A stretch of 64,000 bases of DNA from NCBI RefSeq assembly GCF_000813985.1, contig NZ_JWLJ01000001.1, positions 980,453-1,044,452 of the forward strand, given 5' to 3'. The notes below the pieces were generated by a model that saw only the letters and a list, made by a program, of their open reading frames with translations, made no database searches and had not been told where the DNA came from. The DNA is from Ruegeria sp. ANG-R. GTDB taxonomy: Bacteria; Pseudomonadota; Alphaproteobacteria; Rhodobacterales; Rhodobacteraceae. Of the stretch, positions 1 to 8,235 are shown piece after piece. How positions within the stretch are numbered: position 1 is the stretch's first letter; each line of letters starts with the position of its first letter. The position numbers were made by a program, and so were the translations under genes.

Positions 1-96
1 CATGCGTTTCCTGTGCGGAATTCAGATTGTATGTGTCTTTCAGAAACTTATCGCTCATACCTTACATTTTAGGCGCAGGTCGGGCGCGGCGTCCAG

Positions 97-1437
97 TCAA
101 CACTGCTTTAGCCAGTCGCTCCAGACTGCTTTGGCCCGATCAGTATAAGCTTTGTATCGGTCCTTGCGGCCCCGACGACCGCCTTTCAGCCCATCGACGG
201 GGCGGAACAGACCAAAGTTCACATTCATCGGCTGGAACGTCTTCGCCTCGGCGCCTCCGGTGATGTGATGGATCAAGGCGCCCATCGCACTGTCCTGCGG
301 TACATCGGGCAGGGCGCGGCCCAAAATCTCGGCGGCGGCCAGACGTCCGGCCAACAGCCCCATCGCAGCACTTTCCACATAACCTTCAACCCCGGTGATT
401 TGCCCGGCGAAACGAATATTTGACTGCGATTTCAGCCGCATCTGCGCATCCAGCAAGGTCGGAGAGTTGATGAAGGTATTGCGGTGAATGCCGCCCAAAC
501 GCGCGAAGCTGGCGTTTTCCAGCCCCGGTATCATACGAAACACCTGGGTCTGCGCGCCATATTTCATCTTGGTCTGAAAACCAACGATATTGAACAACGT
601 GCCCAGAGCATTGTCGCGGCGCAATTGAACAACCGCATAGGGCTTCACGTCCGGCTGATGCGGGTTGGTCAGCCCAACCGGTTTCATCGGGCCATGGCGC
701 AGGGTTTCGCGGCCGCGCTCGGCCATGACCTCGATCGGCAGGCAGCCATCAAAATAGCCGGCCGTCTCACCCTCGTGGAACTCTGTTTTGTCGGCTGCCA
801 GCAGGGCATCAATGAACGCCTCATACTGATCACGATCCATGGGGCAGTTGAGGTAGGCCGTCCGCTCTTCCTCGGTCTCGCCTTTGTCGTAGCGGGACTG
901 CATCCAGGCTTTGCTCATGTCGATACTGTCGGCATAAACGATCGGGGCGATCGCGTCGAAGAAGGCAAGTGCCTCGGCACCCGTTTCGGTTCGGATGGCC
1001 TGACCCAGCGCGGGCGAGGTCAGCGGGCCGGTTGCAAAAACCCAGTGGCCGTCTTTCGGCAGGGCGGTGACCTCTTCACCAGTGACCGAGACACGTGGAT
1101 GTGATTTCAGCTTGGCCGTTACAGCCTCGGCAAATGGATCACGGTCAACGGCAAGCGCTCCACCAGCCGGTAGGCGATGAGAGTCCGCGGTGGTCATGAT
1201 TAACCCGTTTGCCGCACGCATCTCCCAATGCAACAAGCCAACTGCATTCTGCTCATCATCATCAGAGCGGAATGAATTCGAGCAGACCATCTCGGCCAGA
1301 TTACCGGTCTGATGCGCGAAGGTGCCCACCTGAGGCCGCATTTCGTGGATCACAACATCCACGCCCATCTCCGCTGCCTGCCAGGCGGCTTCGGACCCGG
1401 CCATGCCGCCGCCCACGATATGCAATTTGTCAGTCAT
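97..1437 (-). CDS. trmFO: TrmFO, folate/FAD-dependent tRNA (uracil-54-C5)-methyltransferase
   Basis: Makes m5U54 in the T-loop of tRNA using methylene-THF and FADH2; cytosolic. The 446-aa product opens with a Rossmann FAD motif (VGGGMAGSE, about residues 8-16). It has CSNSFRS with Cys52 and the YFDGCLPIE Cys motif typical of TrmFO, and ends with the NVNFGLFRP block of the family. The frame stays open 46 codons further upstream, but ATG at 1437 starts the conserved [12 protein letters not shown]-terminus, so that start was chosen. Length is normal for the family. The gene stands alone on the minus strand; its 3' end is close to the window edge, and nothing is recognisable in bases 1-96. Confidence 0.95.
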   Translation of the reverse strand: MTDKLHIVGGGMAGSEAAWQAAEMGVDVVIHEMRPQVGTFAHQTGNLAEMVCSNSFRSDDDEQNAVGLLHWEMRAANGLIMTTADSHRLPAGGALAVDRDPFAEAVTAKLKSHPRVSVTGEEVTALPKDGHWVFATGPLTSPALGQAIRTETGAEALAFFDAIAPIVYADSIDMSKAWMQSRYDKGETEEERTAYLNCPMDRDQYEAFIDALLAADKTEFHEGETAGYFDGCLPIEVMAERGRETLRHGPMKPVGLTNPHQPDVKPYAVVQLRRDNALGTLFNIVGFQTKMKYGAQTQVFRMIPGLENASFARLGGIHRNTFINSPTLLDAQMRLKSQSNIRFAGQITGVEGYVESAAMGLLAGRLAAAEILGRALPDVPQDSAMGALIHHITGGAEAKTFQPMNVNFGLFRPVDGLKGGRRGRKDRYKAYTDRAKAVWSDWLKQC

Positions 1438-1688
1438 GTGCTGCCAAATAGGGCAGAGCGCGCACATGCGCAATGCGCAGTATTCTGATCGGTTCGGAGA
1501 GAAAGTCTTGGGGTCGCCGCTGCGGGAATGTCTGCGCCGGTGAGAGAAACCAGCTTGGAGGGACCTTCCGCCCACGGCGACCCAAAAGTATATTCAGGCC
1601 TTGGCCTTGACCCAGCTTTGCCACAGTGTCGCCCTTTTGAAAAGTGCAAAAATGCGAACAGTAGGCAAAAATGTATGAAATAATTGCG

Positions 1689-2474
1689 TCACTGATGCCA
1701 ATCGGGCGGGCGTTTTTCAATAAATGCACTAATTCCTTCTTCGGTATCCCGGTCCATCATATTCTGTGCCATTACCTCGGCAGTATAGTCATAAGCCTGA
1801 TCGGTTCGCATTGTAAGCTGTTGATAAAAAGCAGTTTTACCAACTTTTACCGCGCTGTTCAACTTAGTCGCGAGCTTCTCGGCCAGCGCGTTTGTTTCTT
1901 CTTCCAGCATGTGTTCCGGTACAGCGCGATTGATCAAACCCAGCTCAGCAGCGCGCTCAGCTGAAATAAAATCGCCGGTGGTTAGCATCTCAAACGCTTG
2001 TTTTCGAGGAATATTCCGACTGAGCGCCACCATTGGAGTTGAGCAAAACAGGCCAATATTGACGCCGTTGACTCCGAACCGTGTCCCTTCGGCGGCGATA
2101 GCCAGATCACAGGTTGCTACCAGCTGACACCCGGCGGCTGTCGCAATGCCGTGTGTTTGGGCGATTACGGGCTGGGGCAGGGACTGAATAGACATCATCA
2201 TTTTGGCGCATCGGTCGAAAAGGTCCTGAAAATAGGAGAGTCCGCCGTCGCTGGCCTGTCGGCCCTGTGTCATCTGTTTCAAATCATGCCCTGCACAGAA
2301 GGCTTTGCCAGCGCCGGAAAGAACGACAACGCGAATCGATCTGTCTTCACGTAACGCATCGAACTCTGACTGCAGGGCCGCCAGCATTTCGTCGCTGAGC
2401 GCATTCAATCGCTCGGGTGCGTTCATTTGTAGACGCGCTATCGCGCCTGCGTCGTTACGTTCCAGAATTGCCAT
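1689..2474 (-). CDS. Crotonase-fold protein, ECHDC3-like enoyl-CoA hydratase/isomerase family
   Basis: A 261-aa single-domain crotonase. The oxyanion-hole segment FCAGHDLKQM (about 60-70) and the second core motif TAAGCQLVATCDLAIA (about 109-125) are clear. By my alignment, the positions of the two catalytic glutamates of classical enoyl-CoA hydratase are Gln (GCQL) and Gly (NGVNIG). The sequence matches the pattern of mitochondrial ECHDC3 (AAGCQLVA, NVGLFCSTP). Hydratase activity is therefore doubtful and the substrate unknown. A GGGAGGG site sits just before the ATG. The gene is divergent from the PaaI-type thioesterase at 2533, with only 58 bp between them, so a shared promoter region and related acyl-CoA roles are plausible. 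Confidence 0.85.
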   Translation of the reverse strand: MAILERNDAGAIARLQMNAPERLNALSDEMLAALQSEFDALREDRSIRVVVLSGAGKAFCAGHDLKQMTQGRQASDGGLSYFQDLFDRCAKMMMSIQSLPQPVIAQTHGIATAAGCQLVATCDLAIAAEGTRFGVNGVNIGLFCSTPMVALSRNIPRKQAFEMLTTGDFISAERAAELGLINRAVPEHMLEEETNALAEKLATKLNSAVKVGKTAFYQQLTMRTDQAYDYTAEVMAQNMMDRDTEEGISAFIEKRPPDWHQ

Positions 2475-2532
2475 CTTGCCCTCCCGCTGGCGTTCGGGCC
2501 AACTCTAGGCGGGCAGAGCCGAGAGGGGAAGC

Positions 2533-2976
2533 ATGTCATTAGCGCTGAACAAACAAGAACTGACCGAGTATCTGGCACAGGTGTTTCCGCAGGTTCATAA
2601 CGACTTCGTCGTCGAAGATCTGACAGAGACAACAATTATCATGCGGCTAAAGGTCGAGGATCGTCATCTGCGCCCCGGTGGCACCGTATCCGGGCCGTCC
2701 ATGTTCGGGCTCGCCGATGTCAGTGTCTATGCCATGGTACTCGCGCGAAAGGGACGGCAGTCGTTAGCTGTGACCACCAGCAGTTCGATGGACTTCTTGC
2801 GCAAACCCGAAGGGGGCTCGGACATGATTGCCGAGTGCAGATTGCTCAAACTTGGGCGAACCTTGGCTGTCGGGGATGTGCTGATGTACTCCGACGGCTC
2901 GGACAAGGCAGTCGCGCGGGCAAGCATGACCTATTCAATTCCTCCAGAAGGCTCGAAGGCTGCGGCCTTCGGATAA
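2533..2976 (+). CDS. PaaI-family hotdog thioesterase
   Basis: A 147-aa single hotdog domain. The central block GGTVSGPSMFGLADVSVYA (about 55-73) is the N-terminal helix of a PaaI/YdiI-type acyl-CoA thioesterase, followed by the strand TTSSSMDFLRKP. Members hydrolyse aromatic or medium-chain acyl-CoA thioesters; the substrate here cannot be told from sequence. The start has a GAGGGGAA site eight bases upstream. It is divergent from the ECHDC3-like crotonase, which points to acyl-CoA metabolism or repair. A hairpin that mainly serves the convergent DUF1127 gene follows directly. Confidence 0.85.
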   Translation: MSLALNKQELTEYLAQVFPQVHNDFVVEDLTETTIIMRLKVEDRHLRPGGTVSGPSMFGLADVSVYAMVLARKGRQSLAVTTSSSMDFLRKPEGGSDMIAECRLLKLGRTLAVGDVLMYSDGSDKAVARASMTYSIPPEGSKAAAFG

Positions 2977-3001
2977 AAAAGGCCGGGGATAAACCCCGGC
3001 C
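2975..3001 (-). terminator. Rho-independent terminator of the DUF1127 gene
   Basis: An 8-bp GC stem (GGCCGGGG 2981-2988 / CCCCGGCC 2994-3001) with a 5-nt loop. Read on the minus strand it is followed by six T (2975-2980). It ends the DUF1127 transcript and overlaps the stop codon of the convergent thioesterase. Confidence 0.8.
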
Positions 3002-3035
3002 AGGAAGAGGTCCCGTAAATGGGACTGGGGATAGT

Positions 3036-3263
3036 CTATTTCATCCAGAAGTAACGGCAGACCTCTGCGTCGGCCCGATCTTGGGTCAGTCCGACATCAC
3101 GCAGCAATCTGTCATCCAGCTTGCCCAAATTGACGCGGCTGCGTCGGCGTTGTTCCCACTGCGTGACAGTCGCCGCAAACCGCACGGCCAGCGCAGCGAT
3201 CAGCGGCAGCCGGGGGCTGGTGTTCAGCAGCATGAGGGCGGAGTTGTGCATTGCGCGTGTCAT
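3036..3263 (-). CDS. DUF1127 small arginine-rich protein
   Basis: A 75-aa protein whose C-terminal half carries the DUF1127 pattern: WEQRRRSRVNLGKLDD then LLRDVGLT. The frame is open further upstream, but ATG at 3263 has an AAAGGA site nine bases before it and gives the usual family length. Small DUF1127 proteins in alphaproteobacteria have been linked to RNA binding and to phosphate and carbon metabolism; the role here is inferred only from the family. It is divergent from the MocR regulator at 3363, about 100 bp away, and ends at a strong terminator. Confidence 0.85.
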   Translation of the reverse strand: MTRAMHNSALMLLNTSPRLPLIAALAVRFAATVTQWEQRRRSRVNLGKLDDRLLRDVGLTQDRADAEVCRYFWMK

Positions 3264-3277
3264 CTTGGGTATCCTTT

Positions 3278-3376
3278 CAAATTGTATTGACACAAAGCTA
3301 ATATGTTCGGTACAGTGTTTTGATACATTCAACATTGTGTCGAAATCAAAGGAAGAATTGTAATGGATACAATTTG
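3278..3376. promoter_or_regulatory. Divergent DUF1127/MocR control region with inverted repeats
   Basis: Two inverted pairs are visible. CAAATTGTAT (3278-3287) matches the reverse complement of ATACAATTTG (3367-3376), and GACACAA (3289-3295) mirrors TTGTGTC (3335-3341). The outer right copy lies over the first codons of the mocR gene. Such widely spaced half-sites would suit a dimeric MocR protein controlling itself and its divergent neighbour. This is inference from geometry only. Confidence 0.35.
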
Positions 3377-4766
3377 GCCGGAGGCGCTACCGAAATCCAA
3401 GGGTCCAAAGTATACGTTGGTCGCAGACACAATCCGAAAAGCAATAGAAAACAAAACGCTGGAGGTTGGAAAGAAACTGCCTCCGGTGCGGGAACTAGCG
3501 TATCGATTGCAGATTACGCCGGGCACTGTTGCACGCGCCTATACGATTCTGACGGATGAGGGTTTGCTACAAGCCGAGGTCGGACGTGGTACATTTGTTG
3601 CGCCCCCACGATCGCCGATCCTGGACGATGTGTGGTCACGGCAGCTGCATCTCAGAGACGACAAGTATGACTCCAATGTCAGCCTGTTCAGCCCCCGCCT
3701 GCCGGATGTTGGGCAAGTGTCTCTGATCCGCGAATGCCTTGAGAAGATTGCGCAGGGTGATCCTCGGATGTTCATGAACTATCCGACCCGTGACGCCTAC
3801 CAACAGGTGCGCCAAGTCGTGGCAGACTGGTTGTCCGACCTTCCACTGGGTTCGCTGAATGCCGATGACATTGTACTAACCCACGGCGGGCAAAGTGGCA
3901 TTTGCGTGGTGTTCCAGACTGTCCTGAGAGATCCGAAACCCGTCGTTTTGGTCGAGGACCTGTCTTATGCCGGTTTCCGACGGGCGGGCGAGTTGATGCG
4001 CGCCGAGGTGATCGGGGTAAAGATGGACAAATGGGGCATCAGCCCCGATGCGCTGGATCACATACTCAGACAAACCAAGGCGCAGGCAATCTGTGTCTCG
4101 CCTGAGGTGCAGAACCCGACAGGTGGGCATTCTCCGTTGGAGCGCCGTAAAGAAGTTGTTGAAGTTGCGCGCAAATACGAGCTTCAGATCATCGAAGATG
4201 ATTGCTATCGCATGGGCGATGCTCGGGCCCCTAGTTATCGCGCATTGGCACCCGAACGGGGCTGGCACGTTTCATCGATCTCAAAAACCCTGACACCTGC
4301 GCTGCGCGTTGGTTTTGCCATTGCCCCGAAGGAGCGGAGCGTCGATCTGCGTCGATCTGCCGAATACGGATATTTTGGACTTGCTCAGCCTTTGGCCGAA
4401 CTGACACGACTATTGTTAGGACATCCGGAAGCGCGTCAACTGGCACGAGATGTTCGTATCAAGATGGGTGAGTATGTACGTGTGGCGGTAAATGCGCTGG
4501 GTGGCTTTGATTTGAATTGGGATTCCGAGATACCATTTGTTTGGCTGCACCTTCCTTCAGGTTGGCGTTCAGCTGCGTTCAGCCGCGCGGCCGAGCGTGA
4601 AGGCATTCAACTGCGGTCCGCCGATGAGTTTGCGTTGCGCGACGGGCGTGCGCCCAATGCAGTCCGCATTGCTGTGAACGGGCACGTCTCACTGGATCAA
4701 TTCGAAGATGCCATGCTGCGACTACGTGCGCTACTGGATAACCCGCCTGAACAAATAAGTGTCTAA
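3363..4766 (+). CDS. MocR/PdxR-type GntR-family regulator with aminotransferase domain
   Basis: A 467-aa two-domain protein. An N-terminal GntR winged helix (about 18-85: LPPVRELAYRLQITPGTVARAYTIL) is joined to a class-I aminotransferase fold (about 110-455). The PLP-lysine region reads SSISKTLTPALRVGF and the upstream Asp motif is IIEDDCYRM. MocR proteins bind PLP or a PLP-amino-acid adduct and regulate vitamin B6, GABA, taurine or similar genes, often divergent from themselves. Here the divergent neighbour is the DUF1127 gene, not a metabolic gene. An AAGGAAG site precedes the start. The effector cannot be assigned. Confidence 0.9.
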   Translation: MDTIWPEALPKSKGPKYTLVADTIRKAIENKTLEVGKKLPPVRELAYRLQITPGTVARAYTILTDEGLLQAEVGRGTFVAPPRSPILDDVWSRQLHLRDDKYDSNVSLFSPRLPDVGQVSLIRECLEKIAQGDPRMFMNYPTRDAYQQVRQVVADWLSDLPLGSLNADDIVLTHGGQSGICVVFQTVLRDPKPVVLVEDLSYAGFRRAGELMRAEVIGVKMDKWGISPDALDHILRQTKAQAICVSPEVQNPTGGHSPLERRKEVVEVARKYELQIIEDDCYRMGDARAPSYRALAPERGWHVSSISKTLTPALRVGFAIAPKERSVDLRRSAEYGYFGLAQPLAELTRLLLGHPEARQLARDVRIKMGEYVRVAVNALGGFDLNWDSEIPFVWLHLPSGWRSAAFSRAAEREGIQLRSADEFALRDGRAPNAVRIAVNGHVSLDQFEDAMLRLRALLDNPPEQISV

Positions 4767-4769
4767 GCC

Positions 4770-5135
4770 TTACGTCAGAGGGGCAGGGTCACCGAAGAAT
4801 CCCGCCAGATGCGCAATTTTGCCTTCTTCGTCCAGACGGATGAAATCATGTCCGGCCACCATAATCGATCCATCAGGCGCAACCATATGCCAATTAAAAT
4901 GCACCACATCATGGTGAGACGCCGGGCTGCTGATGATCTCAACTCGTCCGTTCGAGCTCTGCAACACGTCTCCGATATGAGAATTAAGTTGCTCTTGGCC
5001 CATGACATCGGCGGTTGGATCGACATAGCGGCCATTTTCCGCAAAACACGCCGTCAGCAATTCAAGCCGCTTTTCCGCCGAGTTTTCCTGCCAAGCGGCT
5101 CCATATGCTGCGATGGTATGCTCTAACTCCTGCAT
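4770..5135 (-). CDS. NTF2-like (SnoaL-type) protein
   Basis: A 121-aa protein shaped like a single NTF2/SnoaL cone domain: an N-terminal helix, CFAENGRYVDPTADVMGQEQL, then alternating strands ending GHDFIRLDEEGKIAHLAGFFGD. This fold covers isomerases, cyclases, hydratases and non-catalytic small-molecule binders, so no reaction is assigned. A GAGGGG site lies just upstream of the ATG. It is convergent with the MocR gene, three bases away, and faces away from rplM. Confidence 0.75.
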   Translation of the reverse strand: MQELEHTIAAYGAAWQENSAEKRLELLTACFAENGRYVDPTADVMGQEQLNSHIGDVLQSSNGRVEIISSPASHHDVVHFNWHMVAPDGSIMVAGHDFIRLDEEGKIAHLAGFFGDPAPLT

Positions 5136-5280
5136 TTGCGCCCCTCGCTGTGTGTATGAAGTCTTAGATGAGTGTATCAGCGTAAGGGTTTGCCGCGAAT
5201 AGTGTCTCGAAATTTTGGGGTAAAATAATACCTATTTTATATCCCATTGTTTTTACATACTTATATTCGCACTGCACCGC

Positions 5281-5309
5281 TTGACGTGACAATCACGCGG
5301 GTCTACACC
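5281..5309 (+). promoter_or_regulatory. Candidate promoter for rplM-rpsI
   Basis: TTGACG (5281-5286) is followed after 17 bp by TACACC (5304-5309), about 70 bp before rplM. The -35 element is near consensus for the housekeeping sigma factor and the -10 is weak, as is common in GC-rich alphaproteobacteria. Not tested. Confidence 0.4.
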
Positions 5310-5375
5310 CCCTCCATCGAATTCGGGCCGCTCCGCAAGGGGGCGGTCTTTCACATCAAACAGGACTATCCTGCC

Positions 5376-5834
5376 ATGAAAACCTTTTCTGCAACACCTG
5401 CAGACATCGACAAGAAATGGATCCTGATCGACGCCGAAGGCGTTGTTCTGGGCCGTCTTGCCTCGATCGTCGCCATGCGCCTGCGTGGCAAGCACAAAGC
5501 GTCGTTCACACCGAATATGGACATGGGCGACAACGTCATCGTGATCAACGCTGACAAAATCCAGATGACCGGCAAGAAGCGCGAAGAGAACTTCTACTGG
5601 CACACTGGCCACCCGGGCGGCATCAAGTCGCGCACCAAGCAGCAGATCCTCGAGGGTGCACACCCCGAGCGCGTCGTGACCCAAGCGGTCAAGCGTATGC
5701 TGCCGGGCAACCGTCTGGCACGCCAGCAGATGACCAACCTGCGCGTTTACGCCGGTGCCGAGCATCCCCATGAGGCGCAAGCGCCCGAAGTTCTGGACGT
5801 GAAGTCCATGAACAAGAAAAACACCCGGAGCTAA
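5376..5834 (+). CDS. rplM: 50S ribosomal protein L13
   Basis: A 152-aa L13 of the large ribosomal subunit. It begins [20 protein letters not shown] with the family block [15 protein letters not shown], and the C-terminal [14 protein letters not shown] motif is present. The frame is open for 43 codons upstream, but those lie in the leader, and ATG 5376 matches the conserved N-terminus. It forms the usual two-gene unit with rpsI, whose start is six bases after the stop. Confidence 0.97.
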   Translation: MKTFSATPADIDKKWILIDAEGVVLGRLASIVAMRLRGKHKASFTPNMDMGDNVIVINADKIQMTGKKREENFYWHTGHPGGIKSRTKQQILEGAHPERVVTQAVKRMLPGNRLARQQMTNLRVYAGAEHPHEAQAPEVLDVKSMNKKNTRS

Positions 5835-5840
5835 TGACCG

Positions 5841-6326
5841 ATGGCTGATCAGATCAATACTCTCGAAGAGCTGAGCGCCGTCGCAGGCGTTGAAACCGTG
5901 GCCGAAGAAGTCATCGTACGTGAACCCGTACGTGACGAGCTGGGCCGCTCCTACGCCACCGGCAAGCGTAAAGACGCTGTTGCCCGCGTTTGGATCAAGC
6001 CGGGTTCTGGCAAGGTCACCGTGAACGGCAAAGATCAGGACAAGTATTTCGCACGTCCCGTTCTGCAGCTGATCCTGCGCCAGCCGTTCCAGGTTGCCGG
6101 TGTTGAAGGTGAGTTCGACGTTGTTGCAACCGTCAAAGGTGGTGGCCTGACCGGTCAGGCCGGTGCGGTTAAGCACGGCATCTCGAAAGCGCTGCAACTG
6201 TACGATCCGTCACTGCGCGGTGCCCTGAAAGCCGCAGGCTTCCTGACCCGCGACAGCCGCGTTGTGGAACGTAAGAAATACGGTAAGCGCAAAGCACGTC
6301 GTTCGTTCCAGTTCTCGAAGCGCTAA
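5841..6326 (+). CDS. rpsI: 30S ribosomal protein S9
   Basis: A 161-aa S9. The conserved core starts near residue 34 ([17 protein letters not shown]) and ends with the SFQFSKR tail that reaches the decoding centre. The first 30 or so residues are an acidic extension, a common alphaproteobacterial form. Co-transcribed with rplM; a strong terminator follows. Confidence 0.97.
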   Translation: MADQINTLEELSAVAGVETVAEEVIVREPVRDELGRSYATGKRKDAVARVWIKPGSGKVTVNGKDQDKYFARPVLQLILRQPFQVAGVEGEFDVVATVKGGGLTGQAGAVKHGISKALQLYDPSLRGALKAAGFLTRDSRVVERKKYGKRKARRSFQFSKR

Positions 6327-6356
6327 CGCGTAGAGAGTTAAAAACTCGATTAAATC

Positions 6357-6390
6357 AAACGGTCGCAGAAAGTTGCGACCGTTTTTCTTT
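6357..6390 (+). terminator. Rho-independent terminator of rplM-rpsI
   Basis: Perfect 11-bp stem AAACGGTCGCA (6357-6367) / TGCGACCGTTT (6374-6384) with a 6-nt loop, ending in a T-rich run (GTTTTTCTTT). Confidence 0.93.
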
Positions 6391-6471
6391 GTTAGCAGTT
6401 TATCAGCATTTTTACTGATCTTTGACGTCCTGATTTAGCGCAATTAGCGTTTAAGGTACTGATCCTGTTGG

Positions 6472-6504
6472 CAACCTGCGCGCAACTCAAATGCGCGCAG
6501 GTTG
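6472..6504. repeat. Perfect 13-bp inverted repeat (hairpin)
   Basis: CAACCTGCGCGCA (6472-6484) and TGCGCGCAGGTTG (6492-6504) are exact inverses around a 7-nt loop. No T-run follows on either strand, so it is not a standard terminator. It lies between the rpsI terminator and the small lipoprotein gene and could be an RNA processing structure, a factor-dependent terminator or a protein site. Confidence 0.6.
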
Positions 6505-6590
6505 GCCCCTAAAATGCAATCTAGGCACGTAACCTTGAAGAAGGACATCTTCTTTTTAAGCATAGGTTTTTTGACTTCTGGAGTCATTCT

Positions 6591-6956
6591 CTAGCCTTCG
6601 AATGACGCCACCCAAACGCGCCCGCCTCGCTCAAAACGAATTCGCGTGCCGTCTGTCGAAATCGCAAAATCATAGCAGCGCCATTCTGGGGCGTCGTCAT
6701 TTGGAAACATTGAGCAGTACTTTTGGTCGTCCACGCGCCAAAGCCCGCTCTGGCCGCGCCAGTCCATTGTGCCGTCTGCAAACCATGTCTGCTTGGCACC
6801 TGCATCCTCAGTTCCAGCATCATAGGTCACAGTACGGCTAACCAGCGTGGAGCGAATTGCAGCATCAGATACCGACTGCCACTCGGAGTTGGTTGCCGCG
6901 CACCCTGCGAGGGTGAATACAACTGAAAGGGTCGAAAGCGAAGTCTTGGTAAGCAA
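6591..6956 (-). CDS. Small lipoprotein of unknown function
   Basis: The reading frame extends to 7025, but TTG at 6956 is preceded by CTAAGGAG with about ten bases' spacing. It would begin a lipoprotein signal (LLTKTSLSTLSVVFTLAGC) with lipobox LAGC, giving a 121-aa precursor. The mature part has a compact, Trp-rich pattern (TWFADGTMDWRGQSGLWRV, then YCSMFP and WRCYDF with two cysteines). I do not recognise the family; it looks like a small periplasmic beta-rich domain anchored in a membrane. The start is the uncertain part. Confidence 0.55.
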   Translation of the reverse strand: MLTKTSLSTLSVVFTLAGCAATNSEWQSVSDAAIRSTLVSRTVTYDAGTEDAGAKQTWFADGTMDWRGQSGLWRVDDQKYCSMFPNDDAPEWRCYDFAISTDGTRIRFERGGRVWVASFEG

Positions 6957-7108
6957 AGCTGATCTACTCCTTAGCGATCTAAAGACGTTTCTTCTTGGCG
7001 ACTCCGCAGCGTAATCGCGGGTCACTTAAATCCCAAAATGGGACTTGTTGTGTAAAACAGTCAAGCCTAAACTTTGAATGCAACAGAACTTCCAGAACCA
7101 CGCAGAGT

Positions 7109-7405
7109 ATGACAGGTATTGAGAAAATAGCTCAACTTAAGCGCTTACTGATGGGCATGGAGCGTGACTTAGGTATTGATAATTTAAGTACCGTGCAGAG
7201 AAATATAGTCTACGCCGCCACGCTCCTGTCAGAAACATCGCGCACAGTTGGTACGGAAGACATCAGACAGCATGAGTTGTTGGACGGCGTATCTCGCAGT
7301 GCCTTTTTTCGCGCGCTAAAGGACCTTGTTGATACAGGGTACTTACAACACACAGATGGGAGAAAGCGCTCTGCATACATCTTGTCAGACAAACTGAGCA
7401 GGTAA
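7109..7405 (+). CDS. Small winged-helix (MarR-like) regulator
   Basis: A 98-aa protein with a helix-turn-helix and wing: a conserved-looking VQRNIVYAATLL helix, then SRSAFFRALKDLVDTGYLQ (recognition helix region) and a wing ending KRSAYILSDK. There is no effector domain. The start was set at ATG 7109, where the hydrophobic helix pattern begins; there is no strong ribosome site. It ends ten bases before the MASE1-like membrane protein, so the two likely form a unit. The region is AT-richer than the flanking ribosomal genes. Confidence 0.6.
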   Translation: MTGIEKIAQLKRLLMGMERDLGIDNLSTVQRNIVYAATLLSETSRTVGTEDIRQHELLDGVSRSAFFRALKDLVDTGYLQHTDGRKRSAYILSDKLSR

Positions 7406-7415
7406 GAAACAGAGT

Positions 7416-7997
7416 ATGCTTCGCAACGAAAACTTGCTCGCTCCCTTTTTGATCATATCGCTTGCGCAGCTACTTGCTTTTGGAATCTCCATATACTTGC
7501 TGCTTCCTCTGCAAGCTCAATACACGCCAGAACTAGCCCCTTATGCCAGCCTTCTCTTCCTCCCTCACGGTGTCCGCATACTTTCTGCGTGGTTAATGGG
7601 CTGGAAAGCGATCCCATTAATTGCCCCCGCGGCCTTGCTGACGCACTGGATCAACTTCGGCGCAAGCGGATTTACGTTGGTTGGGCTGGCAGGCGCGTTT
7701 TCAGGAATCGTTTGTGCAACAGTGACTTTCTGGGCCTTGGCAAAAGCTGGGATGGACTTACGGGTAACGGCAAATCGTGCAGCGAACTGGCGCGACGTTA
7801 TGATCGCAGGGGGTATTGCCTCAATGATAAACACCTTTGGTATGGGTTGGGCGTTCAACCACAGCACAGACACCTTGGTTGGCTACTTTATTGGCGATGT
7901 CACCGGCTTGTTCGCATGTATGCTCATTCTGATGCTGGTGTTTAAAGTACTTCGAAGCGAAGATGAGAGAAGCCGCTTGAAACCGCCCACCGCATGA
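7416..7997 (+). CDS. MASE1-like integral membrane protein
   Basis: A 193-aa protein with about five or six hydrophobic helices: LLAPFLIISLAQLLAFGISI, a second with LLFLPHGVRILSAWLMGWKA, then several Gly/Ala-rich ones, and a last with GDVTGLFACMLILMLVF. The PHGVR...GW motif and the terminal GDxxGL helix resemble the MASE1 sensor domain usually fused to signalling outputs; here no output domain follows. It may be a stand-alone sensor acting with the winged-helix protein just upstream. Function is not known. Confidence 0.55.
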   Translation: MLRNENLLAPFLIISLAQLLAFGISIYLLLPLQAQYTPELAPYASLLFLPHGVRILSAWLMGWKAIPLIAPAALLTHWINFGASGFTLVGLAGAFSGIVCATVTFWALAKAGMDLRVTANRAANWRDVMIAGGIASMINTFGMGWAFNHSTDTLVGYFIGDVTGLFACMLILMLVFKVLRSEDERSRLKPPTA

Positions 7998-8188
7998 CCA
8001 TAACAGCGACAACTTTTTTGCCTATTTCTCAATTGTATATCGCTGGAAAGATCCTCATACGAAGGCCAGTTCCTGATCTTGTAATTCGTCGGAGATCAAC
8101 TGCTCATGTATCCCGGCTATCACGCTGGTTTCATGCGACGAATTCGCACCGCCATTTGTGAAATAAAGATGGTCAGATCACAAAACCC

Positions 8189-8214
8189 AAAGGGCTCGCT
8201 TTTGCGAGCCCTTT
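8189..8214. terminator. Bidirectional terminator between MASE1-like gene and Liv operon
   Basis: Perfect 11-bp stem AAAGGGCTCGC (8189-8199) / GCGAGCCCTTT (8204-8214) around TTTT. On the minus strand it lies about 20 bp beyond the stop of the substrate-binding gene. T-rich sequence follows on the plus strand (CTTTCTTGTT). Confidence 0.85.
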
Positions 8215-8235
8215 CTTGTTGGCATATCGCCTTTG

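Noticed and set aside
5253..6197. 314-codon open frame antisense to rplM-rpsI
   Set aside because: Shadow of two highly conserved ribosomal genes with strong codon bias; the translation is low-complexity and has no family pattern.
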